Assembly (NCBI GenBank): GCA_963691705.1 | Contig: OY829539.1 | Coordinates: 75,489,255 to 75,553,254, forward strand | Source: Viola odorata | Taxonomy: Eukaryota; Streptophyta; Magnoliopsida; Malpighiales; Violaceae | DNA length: 64,000 nt | Direction of reading: 5' to 3' | In this document: positions 55,875-64,000 of the stretch, piece after piece | Layout of the letters: the number at the start of each line of letters is the position of its first letter | How positions within the stretch are numbered: position 1 is the first letter of the stretch | Position numbers and translations under genes: made by a program | The notes under the pieces: generated by a model | The model's database searches: none | Seen by the model: the letters and a program-made list of their open reading frames with translations, nothing else | Told to the model about the DNA's origin: nothing

Positions 55875-57996
55875 TAACTCGATCTAAAATGTACTCGTCT
55901 AATAGCTAGATGAATTGAAGAAAAAAGAAGGGTTTAAATTAAAGAAATTGTAGCTTCAATTGTGATGGATTAATGCATGGACCTGTTATGTATGGATATA
56001 TATAGCTACGTAGCTATAGAGGAAAAAATATTATATACATTATTTAATACAGTTGTGCTTGGAATCTAAAGGGTCGATGTGGATAAGGCAATTGCTGCCG
56101 AAAGTAAACGGGAAAAATAGGATTTTGAATTATCACGTATACTACATATTAAGGTAATTAGAAAGAAAATCAGGTCGGCAGAAATGTGACAAATTGTGTA
56201 TGTAGGGATCGTGCTAATTAAATAAAGTTGCATGGGTGAGGTGTTTAGGGGAATGTCAACTTTGGATAGAAGAGCAGTCATCCATCCATCCATAAGAATA
56301 AAATAAAATAAAGAATATATTTTGTGCATTATTATGACTATGAGAATCGTTTAGAGCCCGTCACTGAGATGACATTTGATCTCCACAAGCCCATAACGGG
56401 AATAAAGTGGTTCGTCAAGCCCAAATAATATCCCCCTGAACCAAATTGGGCCTGCGTTCTGGACCCAAGTTAAACTAATGAAAAGGCCTACGGGACGCGG
56501 AGAACTTGACGTTAAATTCAAAAGCTATTTATGATTTTCTTTTGTTTTACTATCGTTTTCCAGATTAAAGGTATTTTGCAATTATAGGCTATCCAAATTA
56601 ATCACTTCTTCTATTTTATAATTATTTATATCCAAAAATAAAAAATGATAGCAGCCAAAATCGATAATAATAAATGTTTTAATTAGATCTACAATCTACA
56701 TATTCGCATCATTTAAAATCATCACGATAAATTTAAGTCTTCCATGATTTCACCTCATTTGCCGTTGTTAAATACTGAGAGATGAGTATATATATAATGC
56801 ACGGTAAACCAATTTTCTATACGTGTTAAATGAAAAAGTAGGAGATGGTAGCAATTTGCACAATGTAAAATCATAGGACATAGATCACCACCTCACCAGA
56901 CCAAAATCCTGATCTGTGATGCTACGATCCGTCCTTGCAATCTTCTTTACCACTCTTTTTCATGCGTAAAGTTGACATTCTCTTTCATACTTGCCAACCC
57001 CTCATCTATTTGGCCCATCATTCCCTGAAGAATATATGCAAAATACATGCAACTAGTTTTTTTCTCTCACAAAATCAATCAAAGATCTGATCAAATTACT
57101 GATAAAAATTGGAAAAAGAAAAAAAAGTAAAGTGACTAATATTAATCGGATTTCCTAGAATATAGTGGCGCCGTACATCATCGTGCGTTTTCGGGTAATC
57201 TTTTTTCGCATGATGATGTTGGGGACCTCGGCAACTCACTTCACTTTAATTGGAAAATAACCTTGTAAGCTCGAAATTGAAAGGAGCCTTATCTTATTAA
57301 CACTCGGGGAAAAAAGGAAGAAAACATGTTATATGTTTAATAACCACATATATTCACGTCTTAATTTATTAATCAATAATAATATTTTTATCTATCGTAC
57401 TGGTTAGGTAATTTAATTAGACAAATCCATTTCATGATGTACAAGTGCCATGTTCTTCTAAACACTATCCTATTCATAGTCCTTTCTCAAACCTTCCATC
57501 TCTTTGAATTCCAATGGCTATCCATGTGTTTTTGCTTCTTTTTTATGCATATATAAATAAATAAAACTACAGAAATCTCTCCTTTCTTGAAGTGGATGCG
57601 AATCTTGTACACATCATAAGTTCACAATCAAGAAAGGTTCCAACTGGATAAATATGCCTCTCCATATATACTAAAGAGAGTGCATTTTTGAATTTGGATA
57701 TATATTAACAAAACAATAACGAATACTTTTATTTCATGTGATCCAAAAACGACAATGAAACCGTACAAAGACACGTCTCTATTTCCGTATGAGAGATTCC
57801 CCATCTCGCACTACTACACTTACGTCCTTTTTCTTCGTGGTGCAAACACGTGCCATTGATGCATTTCCATGTCAAGTAGCCATCAAATTTTGGTTTTGAA
57901 ACCGACCCTAATATCTTATCGAACATTCCCTTTTCCTCTCTTTCACAATCCATATCTGGCAATTGAAAACAAATCAACTCCCATACCAAAAACTTC
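55875..57996. other. Upstream region shared by divergent glutaredoxin genes
   Basis: This holds the promoters of the left (minus) and right (plus) glutaredoxin genes. The segment at about 56918-57325 recurs in pieces at about 60978-61100 and 63893-64000 and so belongs to the repeat unit of the cluster. No gene was seen. Confidence 0.55.
55997..56004 (-). promoter_or_regulatory. TATA box of the CCMS glutaredoxin gene
   Basis: TATATATA lies 123 bp upstream of the ATG on the minus strand, at the distance seen in the other two glutaredoxin genes here (125 and 162 bp). Confidence 0.5.
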
Positions 57997-58006
57997 TATA
58001 TAAATA
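57997..58006 (+). promoter_or_regulatory. TATA box of glutaredoxin copy A
   Basis: TATATAAATA lies 162 bp upstream of the ATG. The same decamer occurs at 59649 before copy B, within a conserved stretch ending in CCTCATACACCTCAACTTCC. Confidence 0.7.
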
Positions 58007-58158
58007 ACCCCTCATACACCTCAACTTCCACGCCAACACATTCCAATAGCTACTTACAATTACCATTTCTGCATTTCTCGCCACCTTCATTATAAACACT
58101 GTTTTATTGACATTGTCTCAATACCACATTTATTGAATTACATTGCGGCATTATCTTC

Positions 58159-58464
58159 ATGGAGAGAGTAGCAAGGTTGGCAGCGGAGAGGCCTGTGGTA
58201 ATATTCAGCCGTAGCACTTGCGACATGTGCCATAGCATCAAGACTCTTCTCTATGATTTCGGGGTGAATCCTACAATTTACGAGGTAGATGAGATGCCTA
58301 GAGGTAGGGAAATTGAGCAAGTATTAACCCGGCTCGGGTCAACGACCTTGCCTACCGTGTTCATTGGTGGTAAGCTTGTGGGTGGAGCCAATGAGGTCAT
58401 GAGTCTTCACCTTAATCGATCTTTGATCCCAATGCTAAAAAATGCAGGGGCCTTATGGGTTTAA
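58159..58464 (+). CDS. CC-type-derived glutaredoxin, CDMC site, copy A
   Basis: A single exon of 101 residues. [20 protein letters not shown] contains the active site CDMC: the catalytic first Cys and the resolving fourth Cys are there, but the second Cys that names the CC-type class is Asp. [20 protein letters not shown] gives the cis-Pro and glutathione-binding Gly-Gly, and the C-terminus NAGALWV is the ALWL-type end linked to TGA binding. Everything else, including [14 protein letters not shown], is standard for the CC-type branch, so this is a derived member rather than a CPYC-type enzyme. The start matches that of the tandem copy. Confidence 0.94.
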   Translation: MERVARLAAERPVVIFSRSTCDMCHSIKTLLYDFGVNPTIYEVDEMPRGREIEQVLTRLGSTTLPTVFIGGKLVGGANEVMSLHLNRSLIPMLKNAGALWV

Positions 58465-59648
58465 TTAATTTATCCCTTCTCCTTTTTTGAAGGATAGATT
58501 AATTGACTTGGGCATCGAGAGTACTAATCAATAATAAATTAAAATAACGTGCTGTTTTAATTAATTAACTTAGTTAATATATTACTATATATATATATGA
58601 TACTGGTGTTGGATGAGCGATTTATTATAAGCCTAGTATGTGGTCATGATATGAGGATATATATATGAAATGTACCACATTTTGCAGTGTAATGGTATAG
58701 TACTATGTACTTTTTTGCCTAATAAAATTACCAAATTTTTGTGTTCCCTAATATTTAGTGTGTACAATCCTTATCCTTATTTGATATAATGGAAAAGAAC
58801 TAAAAATAAAAAGGGCAATAAGCGATTTTGAACCATCTTTGGATAAACAAAACGATCGGGAGGAATTTTCAACAAGATAAAAATAAAAATGATTGGCGGG
58901 TCGGAAGGAAAGTGACTTAAAAAATGGGCCTGGATAAAAGTTTATGGGCCTGTCAGGTGACATCGACAAGGGCCTAAAAGTAGCCCAATATCTAAAAGCT
59001 TACATACTTTTGTAATTGAGGACAGGTGCTTACAACTAGTTTCCTCGAGTCCCCGGCCCAACTACATATTCCTAGATTTTACATGATCAATGATTCCATA
59101 TGCAGCTAATAATTGGACCAAAAGAATAAAATAAATGGAGCCAATAATAAAGTATTATTTTTTTTAATCCGAACTATAACTGCATCTAAATTCACGAAGA
59201 CATAACTTATAATTATATTTTTCGTAATCGGAAAAAATCATAATTTTGAATTTTTTCATAATAATTTTTAAAATTATATATATTTGATTAGTTTATTCAT
59301 CTCCCAAAAAATGTTAGTACCATTTTCCTTCAGAAAATTCTTTGTAGATATGCCTCTTCCATCTCCATATTAAAGAAAATTCCTCAAAACACAGTTTAGA
59401 ATTTGGATATGTATTAACATATAAACAAAATAATGGCGAATATTCGAATTCTTTATTTATTTACTCTTTTAGCTCCCAAAACGACAATGAAAATTCTCAA
59501 AAATAAAAACGGCAATGAAAACCGTACACAGGGCACGTCCTTTTCTTTCCGTATGAGAGATTCCTCATCTTGCACTACTACAATATCTAATAGAACATCT
59601 GCTAGCTGGCAATTGAAAAAGGAATCATCTCCCATACCAAAAAACTTC

Positions 59649-59658
59649 TATATAAATA
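59649..59658 (+). promoter_or_regulatory. TATA box of glutaredoxin copy B
   Basis: TATATAAATA lies 125 bp upstream of the ATG, in the position equivalent to that of copy A. Confidence 0.7.
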
Positions 59659-59773
59659 ACTCCTCATACACCTCAACTTCCACACCAACACATTCCGTGT
59701 AGCCACTTACAATTACCATTTCTACATTTCTTGCCATCATCCCTTTGAATTGCATCTCAGCATTAATATTGTT

Positions 59774-60079
59774 ATGGAGAGAGTAACAAGGTTGTCTGCG
59801 GAGAGGCCGGTGGTGATATTCAGTCGGAGCACTTGCGACATGTGTCATAGCATCAAGACCTTTTTCTGTGATTTCGGAGTGAACCCTGCTATTTACGAGG
59901 TGGATGAGATGTCTAGAGGTAGAGAAATCGAGCAGGCATTAAGTCGGTTCGGGTCACCAACCTTACCGACTGTGTTCATAGGCGGGAAACTTGTGGGTGG
60001 AGCCAATGAGGTCATGAGTCTTCACCTTAATCAATCCTTGATCACAATGCTCAAGCGTGTTGGGGCATTATGGGTTTAA
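59774..60079 (+). CDS. CC-type-derived glutaredoxin, CDMC site, copy B
   Basis: A single exon of 101 residues, a close tandem paralogue of the gene at 58159. [20 protein letters not shown] keeps the CDMC site and adds a further Cys after it. [39 protein letters not shown] and the C-terminus RVGALWV are as in copy A, with scattered substitutions. The ATG at 59774 was preferred because it aligns with the copy A start; no in-frame ATG lies closer upstream. An intact frame and conserved promoter suggest the gene is still active. Its likely role is redox regulation of TGA factors, as for the class; the effect of the Asp substitution is unknown. Confidence 0.93.
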   Translation: MERVTRLSAERPVVIFSRSTCDMCHSIKTFFCDFGVNPAIYEVDEMSRGREIEQALSRFGSPTLPTVFIGGKLVGGANEVMSLHLNQSLITMLKRVGALWV

Positions 60080-61788
60080 TTTGTCCGAATCATCATAGAC
60101 GCATCGAGCACTAATTAATAATAAATTAAAACAACTTAGTTAACATATTATTATGTTAAATAATAGGTGTGGGGTGAGGATTTATTGTATATCCATTATC
60201 GAGATGTACCCTATTATGTACTTTTTTCCCTAATAAAATTACCCGTTCGTGTTCCATAATATTTAATGTGATGCAAGATATGCCACTAATAAAAGTTGCT
60301 TAAGATTTGATTTTTGAATTTTTTTATTTTTTGGATAGATATACGATGGGAACCGAAAGTGACTGCCGGGCATGGATAGGAGTATCTCGGGCAGTCAGGT
60401 GATATTTTTAAGGCCCTAAAAGCAGCCCAACATCCAAAAGTTCACTTTCTTTTGTAATTGAGAACACGTGTGTACCAGAGATTCGATGCCCACTAAAACT
60501 CCGGCCCGGCCTATTGGTATTATCAAACTTTAAATTACACTTATGTTGGCACCGTTATACTTTATAGTTTATACTCCGGCCCGGAGTAGTAAGTAAGTAG
60601 AGAGCAACAGCACAAATCTGCTAAAACCATCTCCATATACTAAAAATTGCGGATTTTTGGTTATATTCTCCCCCAATGTGCACCCTATCTTTTCGGTAAG
60701 AAAATAATTTTCTCAATTCTCTTTGGTTGAGATTTGAGCAAAGGCATGCAATCTGCGAGGAATAATATATGATTGAATCCCACTTTCACTTATTAGAAAA
60801 AAAAATTTATTATGTGGTCAAAAATCATACTTTGCTAGTAAACTCTTGTAGCTTATAAGGTGGATTCATTCATATCCTTGCATTTTTCGTATCTTAAAAA
60901 GGTGGCACAAAAAAGGCAAAGAATAAAAAATATATGGTCTTGATCACTGCAATTTGTACTGAGATCAAAAAAACTGATATGTGTGATGCTACGATCCGCC
61001 CTTGCATTCTCCTTTTTATCATTTGATTTCTTTTTACGCTTAACTTTACGACATTCTCTTAAATATCTCCACAGTACTTTTTTTTCTTGATGGTGGTCAT
61101 CCCCAATAAATTCATCTTCTACTCGAACCTTAAATAAATAGAGAAATATGTTGATCCCAAAAGATTCTGTTGGAAATCTTTTATTATTAATTTCTCCATA
61201 TTCATATCAGAGCAAATCAGTTTTAGGGCAAAAGAAAGAAGAAAAACTAAGAACAAAACAAAGTGAAATCATCGAAACCTATAAATTCATAATTTAGTAT
61301 TGGAGAAAACGTTATGATAAGGAGTCGTCTTTTTTTGAGATCCAACCATATTTCAACGAGGTATTATTTTGCGAAAAAATTACCACCTATATATGAGACA
61401 AGGAAAGGCCATGCAAAAGAATGTTCTCGTATTACTTACAGTAACACTAGCCCTAGCCATTTTGGCCCTTGGCCCCTCAATTGAGCCGGTTATGGCCTTT
61501 TTTATCCCTTTTTTTACCACAAGCCGGTTATGGCCATATATACTTATAGATTTGTTGGAGGAATCGAATATACAGATTTTTGAAAGGAAAAAATATATTA
61601 AAATAAGACTTAAAATAAATATTTCAAAAAATTAGAGGATAAAAGACGTGATCCTTTTCATTAATCATTTCGTTATCTACGAGCTACCTTATACGTCCTC
61701 ATTCCTCAAAATAGCTCCTATAGATCACATTACATGTGCCACTCTTTATATATTTGACATGAAAATTACACATAAATTATATATACTC
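60080..61788. other. 3' flank of copy B and start of a further unit
   Basis: 60080-60490 is the duplicated 3' flank. From about 60978 to 61100 the sequence matches 56918-57020 upstream of copy A. The rest is AT-rich. An open frame at about 61370-61635 has no family similarity. Confidence 0.5.
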
Positions 61789-63510
61789 GAAAAAGCACCA
61801 CGGGTCCCTATGGTTATTATTTTCATTTTAGTTCGTCTCACATTCCAAATTCTGTTCAATTTGATCCCAGGCGTCATCTCCGTTAGCACTCCGGGCTCCC
61901 TATCGTCAAAATTGACGTTAACAGTCGTTTTTTGCCTTTAACATCATTATTTTATTATTATTTTTGCCACGTCATTAATTTTGCGGCCCCACATGATAAA
62001 ATTCCTGTACCAAATTGTAGAAAAAATCAACGATGCTGGACCAAATTGTTTGAATTTTATTTTATTTTCAAATTTCTGTAACATTTTTTTATTTTAATTT
62101 TATTTTCATATTTTAAAAAACCCATAACCTATTATTCACACATCATCTTCTTCACCCTCTTTCTTCTTCAATATGACCATTATTCTCACCACTGTCATGC
62201 CGCCACCAACATCTCATAAACATCACGGTGACGATACGGTTGCATGCCATCACAACCAATCCAGGAATGTCCAAATGGAAGAAGAAGAAGATTGCAGCAA
62301 AAATATAATTGATTAAATAATTCCAACCAATCCATAATTCCAAACCCATTAAACAAGCCATCTCCTCCTCCTCCGTGTATTACCCAACCATTTCAATTTA
62401 TTTATAATTGACTAAATAAATAAATCAATTATAAATATCCATTAAATTAAATTAATTCCACTGCAAATTTCAATTCAATCCTCTGCAAATTAATTGAACC
62501 CAAAACAATTGAATTAATCGAAAGCAACCCGTACCCGTACCCGTTCATACAAACCCGTACCCGTTCATACAAACTCGTACCCACTCCTCTGCCTCAACCC
62601 AAAATCCAAACCCGACCCAAGAAATTCAATTACCCATCACCAAATCGCTTCCAATCAACCAAACCCGTCCCAAAATTCCAATTTCAACAACAAATTCAAT
62701 TCCATCACCCTCTCCCTCGATCGGATCGGCCTCCCACCACGATCAGCCACCATCGCCGCCCTCTACTACTAATCCATCATCACCGGCCCGACTCGATCTT
62801 CTTTCATCTGCCACCAAATCAAACCCAACCAAAAAAACTAGCCATCAAATCTCTTCCCCGCCATCGCCCTCGCCGACCGCCATCATCACAACCCGACCGG
62901 CCGTCTCACACCCATCTCACCCTCAAGCCACACCTCCACAACACCACCACGATCAGCCACCATCAACCACCGCTCATTTCCACCAACCCGATCTACCCAC
63001 AAACATCTCCACCAAATCCCCCCATCCAAATCAAATAAAAAAAGAGAGGAGAGTGAGGCTCGGCCAGGAAAGAAAGGAAGAACAAAGAAAAAAAAAACAG
63101 AGAAAAGGAGCAGCGAAGAGAAGAGGGAGGCTCGGCCTAAGAAAGAAAAGGGAAAGGAGAGGAAATAAGAAAGAAAAGAAAGGAAGGGTTTGGGTGAAAT
63201 TTGGGTTGTAAAAGTAAAACATATGGTGGGGCCCGCAAAAATTGGGTGAAATTTGGTCCAGCTTCGTTATTTTTTTTCCCAATTTGGTCTAGGAATTTGA
63301 TCATGTGGGGCCCGCAAAATTGATGATGTGGCAAAAATAATAATAAAATAATGCCGTTAACGGCAAAAAGTGACCGTTAACGTCAATTTTGACGATAGGG
63401 ACCCCGGAGTGCTAACGGAGATGACGCCTGAGACCAAATTGAATAGAATTTGAAATGTGGGACGAACTAAAATGAAAATAATAACCATAGTGACCCGTGG
63501 TGCCTTTTCC
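61789..63510. mobile_element. 1.7-kb element with ~260-bp terminal inverted repeats
   Basis: The left repeat (61789-62050) starts GAAAAAGCACCACGGGTC, and the right repeat (about 63245-63510) is its inverse, ending GACCCGTGGTGCCTTTTCC. Shared inner blocks include GGCGTCATCTCCGTTAGCAC, TTTTGACGTTAAC and TGGACCAAATT. The interior (about 62050-63245) is CA-rich then purine-rich, much less AT-rich than the surroundings, with low-complexity frames and no transposase. The long inverted repeats suggest a Mutator-type non-autonomous element, but no clear 9-bp target duplication was found. Confidence 0.7.
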
Positions 63511-63540
63511 CCGCATTTGTTAATATATATTAAAAAATCA

Positions 63541-63808
63541 CTGCACTTAAAAGCTATGATTGATGAGTGAGACTCAATGTTATTAGTTATGTCAATACAC
63601 CCCCTCAAGTGAAAGCCCAAAAAGGGCTTGAAACTTGCACAGTCTCACCATATCTTGTGCTGATTTAATTTTTAATTAAATATGGAGGGTGATAGGATTC
63701 AAACTCCTGACCGTTTGGTCATGAAGGCTCCGTTATCATATCAAAGGACAACTGCACTCAAAAGTTATGACGGATGAGTGATGCCCAATGTTATTAGTTA
63801 TGTCAATA
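63541..63808. repeat. 57-bp direct repeat pair
   Basis: 63541-63597 and 63752-63808 are direct repeats matching at about 50 of 57 positions. Both begin CTGCACT and end CAATGTTATTAGTTATGTCAATA. Between them is a segment with CACCCCCTCAAGTG near its left end. It could be a tiny LTR-type (TRIM-like) remnant or a simple duplication. Confidence 0.5.
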
Positions 63809-63892
63809 ATGTAGAAAGAATATTATCCAAAACAAGGAGCTAGAATAGAAAAAAAGAAATGAGGTGGCCTGAAAATTACCTTACATCAGTCA

Positions 63893-64000
63893 TTGTTGGG
63901 GACCTCGGCATCTCACTTCTCTTTAATTAACTGGAAAAACCTTGCCATCTCGAAAGCGAGGGGATTTAGCACTCGCGAAAAAGAAGAGAGAAAGAAGAAA
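63893..64000 (+). repeat. Part of a further glutaredoxin-unit upstream region
   Basis: TTGTTGGGGACCTCGGCA(A/T)CTCACTT and the following bases to the window edge match about 57220-57325, which lies some 830 bp upstream of the copy A gene. By that spacing a glutaredoxin gene would start roughly 0.8 kb past the right edge. Confidence 0.7.

Larger units (their letters stand above)
57650..59045 (+). repeat. Tandem duplication, copy A (glutaredoxin unit)
   Basis: This copy includes promoter, gene and 3' flank. It aligns with 59346-60490: upstream GAATTTGGATATATATTAAC and CCGTATGAGAGATTCC, the TATA region, the coding sequence, the 3' blocks ACTTTTTTGCCTAATAAAAT and GTGTTCCCTAATATTTA, and a final block around AGGCCCTAAAAG(T/C)AGCCCAA. 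The coding parts are more alike than the flanks. Confidence 0.85.
59346..60490 (+). repeat. Tandem duplication, copy B (glutaredoxin unit)
   Basis: The second copy of the unit at 57650-59045, in the same orientation and about 300 bp after it. It is shorter, mainly through losses in the 3' flank. After it, at about 60978, sequence from upstream of copy A (GTGATGCTACGATCC) begins again. Confidence 0.85.

Noticed and set aside
61369..61941. Frames with hydrophobic stretches left of the long-inverted-repeat element
   Set aside because: The second runs into the terminal repeat, and a matching frame appears in the other terminal repeat; the first has no similarity.

Overview
The window is nuclear DNA from a dicot-type flowering plant. 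The genes have many short GT-AG introns and AT-rich intergenic DNA. The families are plant ones: CASP-like membrane proteins, CC-type-derived glutaredoxins, a PBL27-type receptor-like cytoplasmic kinase, a MIEL1-type RING ligase and a plant ISWI ATPase. The mobile elements are also plant-type: an L1 LINE whose ORF1 carries an RRM, Stowaway-like MITEs, a mariner-like transposase remnant, hAT-like non-autonomous elements and a nuclear copy of plastid petA. I cannot name the species.

Layout. 0-4.3 kb: a ~79-bp tandem repeat, an F-box gene (minus) and a CASP-like 1D gene (minus). 4.6-18.3 kb: a transposon-rich, gene-poor block with a dead 5.4-kb L1, a plastid petA fragment, a second L1 remnant interrupted by a 20-bp minisatellite, a MITE and a hAT-like element. 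18.3-21.9 kb: a CASP-like 1E gene and, behind it, a truncated duplicate of its intron and second exon. 22.3-23.6 kb: an AT-rich inverted-repeat element. 24.9-41.7 kb is the gene-dense core: MIEL1-like E3 ligase (minus), a small acidic protein with an N-myristoylation signal (plus), a class 3 lipase (minus) and CHR11/CHR17-type ISWI (plus). 42-44.8 kb: a nested repeat and a broken FANCI fragment. 45.8-50.1 kb: PBL27-like kinase (minus). 51.6-52.9 kb: a mariner-like transposase remnant and a small inverted-repeat element. 55.5-60.1 kb: three single-exon glutaredoxin genes, two of them tandem duplicates. 61.8-63.5 kb: an element with ~260-bp terminal inverted repeats. Its insertion splits what looks like the upstream region of a further glutaredoxin unit lying past the window edge.

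The genes do not form an operon-like unit. Each has its own exons and, where visible, its own TATA box. The functional themes are chromatin remodelling (ISWI), ubiquitin ligation (MIEL1-like, F-box), defence signalling (PBL27-like) and redox control of TGA-factor transcription (glutaredoxins). Exon boundaries were derived by hand from GT-AG sites, reading-frame continuity and family conservation. Every internal exon length was checked for phase.

I found no convincing wholly new biological system. The points most worth following are the CDMC active site shared by the tandem glutaredoxins, the predicted further glutaredoxin unit beyond 64 kb, the FANCI fragment, the coexistence of a mariner-like transposase remnant with Stowaway-like MITEs, and an unfamiliar myristoylated acidic protein.
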